NCBI RefSeq assembly: GCF_001975825.1
Contig: NZ_MTKN01000002.1
Span: forward strand, 124,001-188,000
Length of the DNA stretch: 64,000 bases
Source: [Flexibacter] sp. ATCC 35208
Lineage (GTDB): Bacteria; Bacteroidota; Bacteroidia; Chitinophagales; Chitinophagaceae
Reading direction: 5' to 3'
Translations under genes and position numbers: made by a program
The notes under the pieces: model-generated
Database searches by the model: none
The model's input: only the letters and a program-made list of their open reading frames with translations
Told to the model about the DNA's origin: nothing
In this document: in pieces, positions 9,109-19,357 of the stretch
How the letters are laid out: every line of letters begins with the position of its first letter
Position numbering within the stretch: the stretch's first letter is position 1

Positions 9109-12100
9109 CTACCTGATCAGGTTCACTGAACCTTTTCTATCTACCGCACTACCATCTATCAGTTTCAGTTTTACCACATAGATGTATACTCCTGAAGGCT
9201 GCGCCTTACTCTTGTAGAAACCATCCCAGCCTACTGACTGGTCATTTGATTCAAAGACCTTCTCACCCCACTGGTTGAACACCATAAAGTGTACTTCACT
9301 GATCACAGCACCATATACTTTCAGCACATCATTCAGACCGTCACCATTTGGAGAGAACGCATTTGGAATATAGATACCATCTGTAAGTGTAACTGCTGAT
9401 ACCGGATCGGAGAGCTTGTCTTCACAACCTTTTACTTTCACGATCAGCGTTACTTCCTGCACCGGTTTCAGACCTGTTACTATATGTTCTGTACCCTGTG
9501 CACCAGATGAAGGTGTGGTCCAGGTATTACCACCATCGATACTTACTTCGTAACCAGTTGCACCAGGTATCGCATTCCATTTGAAGCGGATGGTGTTTAC
9601 ACCGATGCTATCCACTTCTACTACAGGTACTGTAAGCTGTGGCAGTACAGTGACGGAGGCTGGTGTGCGTGAGGTGCTTACACAACCATTCTTCATTGCT
9701 TCTACATAGTAGATACCAGGCGTTGTTACCGGATTGATGGTAAATGTATTACCAGTATCCAGCAGGGCACCACCCGTCTTCGCATTGAACCAGCTATAGG
9801 TCACACCGGTTTCAGGATCTTTCACTGTGAAGGTCACAGATGAGTTGTAACAAACGGTGAAGCTATCGGTCACCAGTTTCGCTGCAGTTGGTTCATTCGC
9901 TACTACTTCTTTTGTCGTATCACCGATACAACCTTCGGAAGTAATGATGTGCAGTTCTTCAACATAGGTACCTGCAGCAGGATACTGTCTGGTTACTTTT
10001 TGTGTAGAAGCTGTCGTACCATCTGCGAAATTCCATTTCCAGGTATTGATGGCTGCATTGTTTTCTGTGATTACACTACCTGTCAGCTCGGCGATATCAG
10101 CTACGCAACCGGAGTAATCCACACTATAATCCACTACTGGTTTCCTGATCACCTTGATAGTGAGGATCACCTCTGAAGTGTTGTCACAGCTTTCGATCTC
10201 AGGATGCTGCATCTTCATCGGGATGTAGTAGGTACCTGGTGCAGTGAACATGTAATCACCTGTCAGGTCATATTTATAATAAGTCTTTCCATTTGCAACA
10301 ATGCTATCCAGTGCTACAGGGTTTGTTTGTGTCACATCGCCTGCAGGCAACAGATTGCTTACCTGGCTCAGTTCCCATGTGATGGAGACTGGCTTGATTG
10401 GCAGCATCGCTGTGAAGTGGAATGGCGTACCGGCGCAGGTATAATTAGAACTGCTGCTGGAGCCATAATTATTGTTAAAGGAGGTAGTGGCATTCAGATT
10501 TCTCACCAGTGTACCGGCATTGAAGCCATAGCTTTCTACGCTACCCATACCATAGGTTACTGCGGTAAAGGCAGAGTCGCTGGTTACTATACACTGTGCA
10601 GAAGCAGCTGACCATCTTTTCACCACTACTGAATATCCCGGTTTATTAGGATGTGCATAAGTATAGTCGAAGAGGTTACTGTTATCAATCAGGAGAGATG
10701 ATAAAGCACCTGTAGGAATAATCACGGTGAGGTAGTTGACATCTATCGCCTCCAATACATTGCGATACAAACCTACAGCATTGATACCCTGTTCCAGCGG
10801 ACTGATATAGAACATTTCAGGATCACCCATTGAACCGGTATTCGGACAAGCACCTTCTGATGCCATGTACTGAGCTACCATAATTGGTTGATTAGCTTCC
10901 AGGTAATCAGCGGTATTGCTTTGGTATTGATAGTAGCGTCCATTGATCAAACCTGTCAGCGGCACATTATTCAGTTTCACAACGGTAGCAGAGTCTTTCA
11001 CCATTACACGGAAGATATTCGTAGAGAGTGTAGCAGGATCATCAGAACTGCTGGTAGGCGCTGTGAGATAGTGCATACCCCATGCCTGTGACGGGAAGTT
11101 TTGCTGGATCGCATTATCACCGGAGCTACCGATTGAACCATCACAACCCAAGGACGTACGGCTATTGCCGGAGAAGACAGCTACCGGATAACATTTACCT
11201 GCTGCGTTGGTGATTGATCTCACCTTACTACCAGACAGATCATATCCTTCTGATCCACTCATGATCGCACCCAGTACCTGGTACACCTGACCTTTATTTA
11301 GTGTCACGGTGAATGGAACCTTGGCTGGTTTACCTGCCAGTGTAGGTACGGATGGCGTAATTTCAACTACCGTATTATCATTGTCTGCGATGATATAGAA
11401 CCAGGAATAAGAAGTAGAACTATAGTTCTGACGGGATGTGAGCGCATAATATTCATATCCGTAAGTTCCTACAGGCAACAGCATGGTTGCACCGGAAGAG
11501 GCAGAACTATAGATGTGTGCATAAGCTACGATAGGCACGTCACTTTCTATGCTGATACCTTGTTCATACAATCCTTCGCCAAGCAGACGTGCATCGCTCA
11601 AACCTGCTTTAGGGATGATATCTGATGCCAGTACGGAGTTGGCTGGTACTGTATATTCTTTTCTGTAGCTGGTACCATGGATCTTCACTACTACATGTGC
11701 AGGTTGTTGTGCACTCAGGTACAACACCATGTTCTGTGAGTTATCCACATTCATGTAGTACTGGTGACCATAGCCTACCCAGAAACGGGTACCTCTGTTA
11801 GAACTATCCGGCAGAGCTGGGAAGCTTGGCACATCGGGTTCGCTGCCTTTCAGACCGGTATACCTGTCGAGGTATGATAACTGATTTTCAGAGATCGTCT
11901 TAAAGTCAGTATCGACCTTACTACTGTCATTCACCACCCATGCAGAGTCATTATTCGTTCTACCCAGGTGGATTGTTTTTTCATCTGTGAATGTACCCTG
12001 CCATGAAGGCACATAGTATTGTTTGAAGTCAAAGTTGCTGTACTGTCCACTTGCATCTACGTCGGTATAGAAGTACATAAATTCCTGTGTAGGCGTCAGG

Positions 12101-15100
12101 TTTGGCGGCTTGATACCTGAGTAGCGTTTCAGCGTCAGGGATGTAGGCACTGCACCTGAAGCAGCCCAGGTAACTTTCGCTACAGTATCTGTACCGAACA
12201 TGAATGTCTGGGTAATGCCCGGAGATGGAGCAGCCGGTACCGGTGTTAACAACACGGGTTCTACAGCTGGCAGGAACTCATACGCCCCCATGTCTGGTAC
12301 ACCTTCTGCCAGTGTTTGTGGACGGTATGCACCGCTGAAATCATGTGCATTACCTCTCACCTGTACACCACGGCCATGAATCGCCCATACTTCAGGGTTA
12401 TTCAGATCTGGCAGCAGGTTATTATTACCCGCTTCGAATGCAGGTTTGTAAACGATAGAATGTACATCCTGATCAGCAGCTGTCACGAAATCATTCAGTG
12501 TCGTATAGTTCGCACCTATATTCGTGTTTCTGATCAGGTTCGTACCAGATGTATACAGTGTATTGTAATCACTGTTGTGATACCCCACACTGGTTGTATA
12601 CATGGCATAACCACCACCTGTATGCGAGAATATATTATTTCTGTAGAAGACATTGCTGTATCCGGCAGAAGCGTGACCCAGGTAAGCAGCGATATTGTTG
12701 GCAGATGAAGTAGCGGCACTCTGAACAGTATTGTTATAGTACACACTATTTGCATCACTACTGCTATACAGGCCATAAGAACTGCTCCCTGATGTGGCGA
12801 TGTTGATCACATTGTTTACGTTATTCACGTAAGTAGAATACTGGTGGGCCAGACCATACATGGTACCGGTATTTCCTGTTGTGGCAATCACCCTGTTACC
12901 ATCCATCTGCGCAGTATCCGCCTGCGATGCATCACAACTATAGGTGTATATACCATAGGTTGTAGTGCTGGCATTGCTGATGTTTACGATATTATGATTT
13001 GTCTTGAACGCACCGTCATCGTAGTAGTTATAGATACCGTAAGCTGTGCTGGCCAGCGGTGTAGTCAGGTTCACATTGTTACGGGTGATAACGATATGAT
13101 CTACATAAGATGAATAGATACCATTCACATAGGCACCGGCTATAAAGTTGCTGTCAATCACGATGGGCGTTGCCAATTCACCCGTACCTGTACCTGAGAA
13201 GTAAATACCACTGGCACCATTCTGGATGGTATTCCCAACGATGGCATTATTGTTTCCTTTAAAGCTGGTTGCATAGACACCTACCATATTCGTACTGTTG
13301 GTAGTTGTAGACGGCATACTCAGGATGTTGGTCAATAAGCTATCGTAGGCTGCATTACCGGCCAGTTCAACCACTCTTGCATAAGTAGAGCCAGTCGCTT
13401 TAATGGTAATGTTTTTATAAGTCACATAGCTGGCGCTATCCAGTTTCAACACATAGTTCGCAGCCGAAGTTGGTGGGGTAGTCAATGTAACGGATATAGG
13501 ATCGCCTGTCTGACTACGGAAAGTGACACGGCTGGTATCTGAAGCACCTGGTATTTTACGCATGCGGATCTTCTCATTGTAAGTGCCAGGTACTACATCG
13601 AAGATCACCCAACCGGCTATACCACATTCCAATGCTGTCACAGCCTGTTGGAAGGAAGTGAAGTTACGGCTGCCTGTACCTGTAGGATTGATGGTGTATA
13701 ATCCTTTCACCAGTGGAGCATTCATCGCTACTGTAGCGATTGTGGAGAATGCGCTGTCGGTGCCACTACATACGATCTTACAACGGAAGTAATTGAGCAT
13801 ACCCAGCTCCATTTTGTACTGAGATACATAGAGTGTATCGGATACATTGATCCATGGACCAGTAGCTGTATAAGAAGCCTGCCACTGATAAGTCATACGG
13901 CCACCCGGTGTATTGTTTGTCAGATCAAGAGTGATCTGGGTACCCATACAGATATTGCTGTTTGGCGTTACCACCGCAGTACCCGGATTCAGCGGAGACA
14001 TGCATGGTACGATGTCTATTTCATAGGCTCCGATATCAGGTGTAGTCGTGCTCCTGGTTTTGTGTAAGATATCGTTGGTGATACCTAATGGGATACCTGT
14101 ATTATCCAGCGGATAGATAACCGGTGTCAGGTTGCCATTTGGCGCATCCGCATAAACAGGGTCTATACTGATGGTAGCTGCATCCTGACCGGTAGAACCT
14201 CTCCAGTCTGCCAGCGTAGCCTGGTTACCGTTATTGTAACCGATAAATTTATTGTTGCCACCACCGGCTACATAGTAGTCATTGTGGTCAGCGAAGAACT
14301 CTGTACCGGTCGATGACAGGTAAACTGCATATTTATAGTTGGCACCAGAGTTATTGATAGTAATAATGTTATTCTTGAAATTAATACCTGTGGTTGTACT
14401 GGACTGATAGTAGCCTCTTGAATAGTAAGAAGAGCTACCACCTGTATTATCCAATGAAATTGTATTGTGGTAGTAATTGATATTTGGAGAATTGTAGTTG
14501 TAGAAACCATACTGGTATCCTGCACCCGTAGTTTTGTACATGATATTGTTAGCTACCAGTATAGGCGTATTTGAATTGGAAGACACACTACTGAAGTAAA
14601 TACCATAGAAGTAATTAGTAGAGGTCAGTGAACCGCCAAAAGGATTGGTGAACCTGTTCTCCAATACACTCAGGTTCGTGTTTTCACCATAAGCATACAA
14701 TCCATAGTAGTAACTCACATTTGTACGGGTAGGTCGTTGTATGGTATTGCCTTTCAACAGTGTACCGGAAGTATATTCTAAGTACAGGCCATAGTAGTAG
14801 AATTCCTGCAGAATATTGTTTCTGATGGTTGTTCCATACACAGGATCACTGCTGCCACCTACAATTGTCACGCTATACAAACCACCTGTCACAGTATTGC
14901 TGTCAATCACGTTGCCAGTACAACGGGTAGCACCTGTAGTAGCCGGATCAGAGTCAGAAGCATTGATCACGATACCAGCGTAGTTTGAATTATAACCATC
15001 CGTAGTATTCGTAACGATGTTACTATGTCTTACCACATTGCTATCAGCATGATCGATGAACTGTACACCATAACCGTAGGTACCTGTACCGGTTGCATCG

Positions 15101-18033
15101 ATGTTCAGGCTATCGAAGATGATATGGTCTGTATGCTTCAGTTTGATAACTGCGCGCTCATCGGTGGTATTGGAGCTATAGTGGATCGTGTTGCCATTAC
15201 CCAGGAAGGTGATGGTATTGATGGCGGAAGTACCTCTTACAGAGTCGAGCGAGAACTGTTCTTCATAAGGTGTACGCCCTGCTACAACATTGAATACTAC
15301 AGGGCCAGTAATACCACATTCCAGCGCGGTTTTCACAGCTGCAAAGCTGGTATAGTTGGTAGCGCTGGCCGGTGAATTCTTATCTACCGTATAGGTATTT
15401 GGTGGCAATGCAGGGTTCACAGTCAGCAACACAGGTGTGGAATAAGCGGTATTACCACTACAGGTCACTGCTGTACGATAGTACAAGGTGGCCGTAGACA
15501 CAATCACCGTATCAGGATAATTGATAGGCGTACCGAGGTTTGTCCATGGTCCTGTAGCAGTAGTAGCGTACTGCCATTGATAGGTTTGTGTTAAACCATT
15601 GCTATTGCCGTTCAAACCTAAACCTACATTCGTACCCACACATACCGGATTCTTGTTCACAGTCGATGTACCAGGCACTGGTGGTGCGGTACATGGATCA
15701 GGTGTAAATTCATAGGCGCCCATATCCGGTGTAGATGTACTACGGGTAGTGCTGTTGATATCTGCTGCGATACCTACAGGGAAGCCTCTGTCATTTACTG
15801 TCTGACTGCTTGGGGCATAGTTACCATTCGTGCTGTCCTTATAGATAGGATTCGCTGCCAGTGAATTGGCATCCTGAGTTGCAGCGGTTTGCCAGTCAGT
15901 CAATGTCGCCCTGTTAGCGGAATAATAACCGGTGTAAGCATTGGCAACTGTCGCCGCCAGATAGATATTGTTATAATTGGATACGATGTCGCTTGATGTG
16001 GTACCAAAGTAAATACCATGCTTGATATTCTGTCCACCACGATTGATGGTGATCATGTTATCCCTCAGATAAACACCTGCTGCCTGTGTAGTCTGGTAGA
16101 ACCCTCTGGTTACATAAGAGGTACCTGGTGTAGCAGATCCATCCAGTGAGAGGGTATTATGATAATAGAATACGTTGTCTGAAGAACTGTTGTAAAATCC
16201 ATAAACAGAACCACTACCTGTGAGGTTGTAGATCAGGTTATTGCTCACCACGTTCTCCAGTGTATTCAGCGCATCTACGCTGGTAAAATAAATAGCGTAG
16301 AAGGTACTGGTACTGGTGGGGTTGCCACCAAATGGGTTAGTAATCCTGTTTGCATTGATGTTTAATTTCGTACTCAGGTTCGTCACATAGATACCATAGA
16401 AGTTATCCACAGAAGTACGTGAAGGACGGCTGATCGTATTTTTCTCAAATGTGAGGTTATATGCTCCATAGATATACATACCATAATAGTAGAAATCCAG
16501 GAACTTGTTGTTGATCACCTTATTGCTGGCATTTGAGGCCGTCGAGCTGGCTACCAGCGTCATGCTATAGTAACCACCCGTCACAGCATTATTGCTAAAA
16601 GTATTGTTGTCACAGCTGGTGGAGCCTGTTCCGGTAGCTGATGTAGCAGATGCACTTACGACGATACCTGCAAAATCTGAGGAGGTAGAAGTCGTATTAA
16701 TAAGGATCTTACAATTGTTGATGGTATTGTAATCTGCATCATTCAGCAATTGTACACCAAAGCCATATTGGCCGGAAGAACTGCCTTTGGCCTGAATTAT
16801 CAGGTCATTGAAGGTGATATAATCTGCACCATTCAGTTTGATCACAGCTCTTTCTGCGCTCGATGTACTGAGGTAAGCGATCGTATCATTGTTACCATTG
16901 AAGGTAACTGTATTCGTTGCTGATGCCCCCGGTACCGGTGTCATAATCAGCTGCTCATTATATGCAGAAGCCGCATTGGCCACTACATTAAATACCACTG
17001 CTCCGTCAATACCGCACTTGATATAATTGTATGCGTCATTGAAGGATGCAAAGTTACCTGCACCTGTAGGCAACGCTTTATTGATAGTGAAAGTACCATG
17101 TACTAACGATGGACTAGTGACCTGTACACTCGTAGAGTTCGCCGCATTACTGCTGGCAGTACAGGTAACCACGCAGCGGTAATATGAAGACACAGTCTGC
17201 GTGGTAGTAAGTGATGACAATGTATCATTGGGAATGTTTGTCCATGTGCTATTGTCTGTAGAAGATTGCCACTGGTATTTCAGACCGGAAGCAACCGTCA
17301 CACCGGTGAGTGAAAGTGTAAAGCTTTCATTCAGACATACGGCTGAAGCACTGCTGGCTGCAGTACCGGCAGTGGGAGTACCGGTACATGCAGCGGCAGG
17401 AGTCCAGTTAAAAATAATGTCAGGACGGGTCGTCGATGCTGAGTTCACCTGTGAGGTGCCACAAAGACTGGTACCCGCATCCTGGTAATATGTATGGGAC
17501 CCATTGAACGCAAGACCTGTCGTGTAAGGGAATACGGGGTTATGGGTATAGGAAGCCGCGCCGCCACATACCTCTACCAGGATATTGTCCGTACCATTCC
17601 AGAAGAAACCTGAAGGAATGGTAAAGGAGTTCAATCCCACCACCGGCATATAATTCAGTGGTCCGTAAAAGTTATTACCTACGGGTTCATAATATGAATC
17701 AGACAATGAACTCACCGTAGTGCCGACTATTTTAATAGCATAATTTTCGGCACCGTCCACATCGCTTCCTACAGATGTGGCGTTGAATTTCAAGGCATTG
17801 ATCATACCAGGGCCCATGCCTTTGGCAGTCAATTCAGAGGCTCGATAAAGATATTGGGCCCGGGTAGCTTGATACCAGTCTTGTATAGGACATGGATAAG
17901 ATGTCGTAGAGTTGCTACCGTTGCCCAGACCGATGGTAATATCAGTCTGTGCACGCAGACCAATGGCCGGCAGCAACAACAATAACAGGTATAAGACAGC
18001 CCCGAGGCGTACAGAAACAGGCTTGGTTCTCAT
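9109..18033 (-). CDS. Giant 2974-residue cell-surface protein, three beta-helix modules, T9SS type B sorting domain
   Basis: A signal peptide (LYLLLLLLPAIGLRAQ) opens the protein. An N-terminal beta-sandwich-like part (~30-210) precedes an Ig-like/beta-helix unit that occurs three times (roughly residues 215-780, 785-1340 and 1345-1925). Each unit has an Ig-like Cys-rich lead, a CGIxGxVxF(N/D)VV segment, an Asn-rich right-handed parallel beta-helix (NosD-like) and ends GAYE(F/I). Residues ~2080-2630 repeat the IgGFc-binding-like block of the next gene (RGTRFWVGYGHQ). A PKD (WKWNFADGTT), an Ig-like and a fibronectin-III-like domain follow. The end (IPNAFSPNGDGLND, FNQWGEKVFES, VGWDGFY) is the type B T9SS sorting domain. 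A surface adhesin or polysaccharide-binding filament is likely; no catalytic residues can be assigned. It starts only 37 bp after the DUF4302 gene. Confidence 0.86.
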   Translation of the reverse strand: MRTKPVSVRLGAVLYLLLLLLPAIGLRAQTDITIGLGNGSNSTTSYPCPIQDWYQATRAQYLYRASELTAKGMGPGMINALKFNATSVGSDVDGAENYAIKIVGTTVSSLSDSYYEPVGNNFYGPLNYMPVVGLNSFTIPSGFFWNGTDNILVEVCGGAASYTHNPVFPYTTGLAFNGSHTYYQDAGTSLCGTSQVNSASTTRPDIIFNWTPAAACTGTPTAGTAASSASAVCLNESFTLSLTGVTVASGLKYQWQSSTDNSTWTNIPNDTLSSLTTTQTVSSYYRCVVTCTASSNAANSTSVQVTSPSLVHGTFTINKALPTGAGNFASFNDAYNYIKCGIDGAVVFNVVANAASAYNEQLIMTPVPGASATNTVTFNGNNDTIAYLSTSSAERAVIKLNGADYITFNDLIIQAKGSSSGQYGFGVQLLNDADYNTINNCKILINTTSTSSDFAGIVVSASATSATGTGSTSCDNNTFSNNAVTGGYYSMTLVASSTASNASNKVINNKFLDFYYYGMYIYGAYNLTFEKNTISRPSRTSVDNFYGIYVTNLSTKLNINANRITNPFGGNPTSTSTFYAIYFTSVDALNTLENVVSNNLIYNLTGSGSVYGFYNSSSDNVFYYHNTLSLDGSATPGTSYVTRGFYQTTQAAGVYLRDNMITINRGGQNIKHGIYFGTTSSDIVSNYNNIYLAATVANAYTGYYSANRATLTDWQTAATQDANSLAANPIYKDSTNGNYAPSSQTVNDRGFPVGIAADINSTTRSTSTPDMGAYEFTPDPCTAPPVPGTSTVNKNPVCVGTNVGLGLNGNSNGLTQTYQWQYATTATGPWTNLGTPINYPDTVIVSTATLYYRTAVTCSGNTAYSTPVLLTVNPALPPNTYTVDKNSPASATNYTSFAAVKTALECGITGPVVFNVVAGRTPYEEQFSLDSVRGTSAINTITFLGNGNTIHYSSNTTDERAVIKLKHTDHIIFDSLNIDATGTGTYGYGVQFIDHADSNVVRHSNIVTNTTDGYNSNYAGIVINASDSDPATTGATRCTGNVIDSNTVTGGLYSVTIVGGSSDPVYGTTIRNNILQEFYYYGLYLEYTSGTLLKGNTIQRPTRTNVSYYYGLYAYGENTNLSVLENRFTNPFGGSLTSTNYFYGIYFSSVSSNSNTPILVANNIMYKTTGAGYQYGFYNYNSPNINYYHNTISLDNTGGSSSYYSRGYYQSSTTTGINFKNNIITINNSGANYKYAVYLSSTGTEFFADHNDYYVAGGGNNKFIGYNNGNQATLADWRGSTGQDAATISIDPVYADAPNGNLTPVIYPLDNTGIPLGITNDILHKTRSTTTPDIGAYEIDIVPCMSPLNPGTAVVTPNSNICMGTQITLDLTNNTPGGRMTYQWQASYTATGPWINVSDTLYVSQYKMELGMLNYFRCKIVCSGTDSAFSTIATVAMNAPLVKGLYTINPTGTGSRNFTSFQQAVTALECGIAGWVIFDVVPGTYNEKIRMRKIPGASDTSRVTFRSQTGDPISVTLTTPPTSAANYVLKLDSASYVTYKNITIKATGSTYARVVELAGNAAYDSLLTNILSMPSTTTNSTNMVGVYATSFKGNNNAIVGNTIQNGASGIYFSGTGTGELATPIVIDSNFIAGAYVNGIYSSYVDHIVITRNNVNLTTPLASTAYGIYNYYDDGAFKTNHNIVNISNASTTTYGIYTYSCDASQADTAQMDGNRVIATTGNTGTMYGLAHQYSTYVNNVNNVINIATSGSSSYGLYSSSDANSVYYNNTVQSAATSSANNIAAYLGHASAGYSNVFYRNNIFSHTGGGYAMYTTSVGYHNSDYNTLYTSGTNLIRNTNIGANYTTLNDFVTAADQDVHSIVYKPAFEAGNNNLLPDLNNPEVWAIHGRGVQVRGNAHDFSGAYRPQTLAEGVPDMGAYEFLPAVEPVLLTPVPAAPSPGITQTFMFGTDTVAKVTWAASGAVPTSLTLKRYSGIKPPNLTPTQEFMYFYTDVDASGQYSNFDFKQYYVPSWQGTFTDEKTIHLGRTNNDSAWVVNDSSKVDTDFKTISENQLSYLDRYTGLKGSEPDVPSFPALPDSSNRGTRFWVGYGHQYYMNVDNSQNMVLYLSAQQPAHVVVKIHGTSYRKEYTVPANSVLASDIIPKAGLSDARLLGEGLYEQGISIESDVPIVAYAHIYSSASSGATMLLPVGTYGYEYYALTSRQNYSSTSYSWFYIIADNDNTVVEITPSVPTLAGKPAKVPFTVTLNKGQVYQVLGAIMSGSEGYDLSGSKVRSITNAAGKCYPVAVFSGNSRTSLGCDGSIGSSGDNAIQQNFPSQAWGMHYLTAPTSSSDDPATLSTNIFRVMVKDSATVVKLNNVPLTGLINGRYYQYQSNTADYLEANQPIMVAQYMASEGACPNTGSMGDPEMFYISPLEQGINAVGLYRNVLEAIDVNYLTVIIPTGALSSLLIDNSNLFDYTYAHPNKPGYSVVVKRWSAASAQCIVTSDSAFTAVTYGMGSVESYGFNAGTLVRNLNATTSFNNNYGSSSSSNYTCAGTPFHFTAMLPIKPVSITWELSQVSNLLPAGDVTQTNPVALDSIVANGKTYYKYDLTGDYMFTAPGTYYIPMKMQHPEIESCDNTSEVILTIKVIRKPVVDYSVDYSGCVADIAELTGSVITENNAAINTWKWNFADGTTASTQKVTRQYPAAGTYVEELHIITSEGCIGDTTKEVVANEPTAAKLVTDSFTVCYNSSVTFTVKDPETGVTYSWFNAKTGGALLDTGNTFTINPVTTPGIYYVEAMKNGCVSTSRTPASVTVLPQLTVPVVEVDSIGVNTIRFKWNAIPGATGYEVSIDGGNTWTTPSSGAQGTEHIVTGLKPVQEVTLIVKVKGCEDKLSDPVSAVTLTDGIYIPNAFSPNGDGLNDVLKVYGAVISEVHFMVFNQWGEKVFESNDQSVGWDGFYKSKAQPSGVYIYVVKLKLIDGSAVDRKGSVNLIR
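12260..17110 (-). repeat. Three-fold internal repeat of Ig-like plus beta-helix module
   Basis: Three paralogous segments lie inside the giant adhesin at about 15690-17110, 14010-15410 and 12260-13710. They share the order TIN/TVDK-lead, NFxSF, the CGI(D/T/A)G-V(V/I)F(N/D)VV core, xxITF/VTF, a conserved KL..(A/T)DxI(T/I)F(N/D)xL segment, Asn-rich beta-helix rungs with FYYYG(M/L)Y and RITNPFGG, and a terminal TPD(M/I)GAYE. Copies 1 and 2 are clearly closer to each other than to copy 3, which has lost the FYYYG and NPFGG blocks. Drawn from the protein sequence by eye; boundaries are approximate. Confidence 0.8.
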
Positions 18034-18070
18034 ATGGGTTCTCTTTTTCTATTATTTAGGGGTTAATGCA

Positions 18071-19351
18071 TTAGAATAATTGCCAGCTGATCCAGCTACG
18101 GGCATCCTTTACATTCACCATGTCATAGGTATTGTAGTCACTGGTTTGTACAAAGTAGTAACCAGTGCTTTCTGTGAACTTGGTGACGATATTCGATATG
18201 GTGGTGCTACTGTAATCAGGGATGGTATACCATGTGCCGCCATAGGTGAATGTGGTAATGCCGCTGGTGCTGAATTTTGCTTTAAAGGCCGGTCCGTAGT
18301 AACTGTTTTCCATGATTCCATTAAAGTCATATCCACTACTCTGGAAATTGGGATAGTATAACAGGTACTCAAAACCGGATATAGATTTGAAGTTGTAATA
18401 GTCATCCTGACCATCTACATGAATTCCTGCATCTGAGTAGTAATAGTCAGCCGCGTTTATAGCTGCATTGTACCAGCGGGAACCGGCGGTGCTGTCTACG
18501 ATATAGGGTTTTTTATCACTGTTGATAGTAACAACTCTGCCATTGACCTTCAGGGTCATAAGCTGATTGTCTTCTGACCAGGAGACATCCTCAAATCCAT
18601 TAATGGTTTCCCCGGCATCGGTAAATGGTTTGTCAAAGGCGACGCCAGTGGGTGTGAAGTAATAACCGGCACTGAATTTTACGTTGGCATTTACGATTTT
18701 GATGCTCTTGTACTGCTGGTTGATATAGATGTCGTAGTCACCTTTACCAGTATGAAGCTTTTTAAAATAAGTAAGAAACCGGGAAGAATAATCAAAATCC
18801 CAGTTCCGTTTTCTATCGTAATAATCCTGTGCCTCTTTGGAGGTAGCTTTGACGAGTACGGCCTTGCTGCCATGCAAACGTCCTGTAAGTTTAATTGTAT
18901 CACCGTCGGTGCTCATGCCATCCAATATGAACTCAAAATCGGATAGCAACCCGCCGCCATAATAACCGCCGTTAATACCGGCGTCGGGATCGCAGAGTAT
19001 ATGAATATAATTGTAGGTATCAAATAATAAACAAGGTTGCTGCAGGGCTTTCAACCTGTAACTGCTCTCCTGCATAACGGAGAGTGTGGATGAATCCCAG
19101 TCAGAATACATCTGTACACGATTTGCTGTATCGAATTTGAAATAAAAACTAAAAGGTACCGCGGATATAGCCGAGGGATACACAAGCCCCTTCCATCCAT
19201 ATTCGGCACTGGTAAGCGTAGTACTGTAGGTACTGAGCACTTCATTAATTCTTTCATCGGGCGATTGTTTAAATACATTATCATCCTCCTTTTTACAGGC
19301 GGCAAAGCATAATGCAGTCAAAAAAATATAGAGGTAAAAATTTGTTCTCAT
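18071..19351 (-). CDS. DUF4302 domain lipoprotein of a SusCD locus
   Basis: The 426-residue product starts with a short signal peptide and lipobox (FLTALCFAAC, Cys ~18), so it is a lipoprotein, probably at the outer membrane surface. Early conserved-looking segments are SPDERINEVLSTY and WKGLVYPS; the remainder is Tyr- and Asp-rich beta structure. This agrees with the DUF4302 family, which is often encoded next to SusC/SusD and an HExxH lipoprotein. It follows the metallohydrolase gene by 6 bp. Biochemical role is unknown; substrate capture at the SusCD complex is a reasonable inference. The family call rests on layout and neighbours as much as on motifs. Confidence 0.72.
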   Translation of the reverse strand: MRTNFYLYIFLTALCFAACKKEDDNVFKQSPDERINEVLSTYSTTLTSAEYGWKGLVYPSAISAVPFSFYFKFDTANRVQMYSDWDSSTLSVMQESSYRLKALQQPCLLFDTYNYIHILCDPDAGINGGYYGGGLLSDFEFILDGMSTDGDTIKLTGRLHGSKAVLVKATSKEAQDYYDRKRNWDFDYSSRFLTYFKKLHTGKGDYDIYINQQYKSIKIVNANVKFSAGYYFTPTGVAFDKPFTDAGETINGFEDVSWSEDNQLMTLKVNGRVVTINSDKKPYIVDSTAGSRWYNAAINAADYYYSDAGIHVDGQDDYYNFKSISGFEYLLYYPNFQSSGYDFNGIMENSYYGPAFKAKFSTSGITTFTYGGTWYTIPDYSSTTISNIVTKFTESTGYYFVQTSDYNTYDMVNVKDARSWISWQLF

Positions 19352-19357
19352 AAAGCA

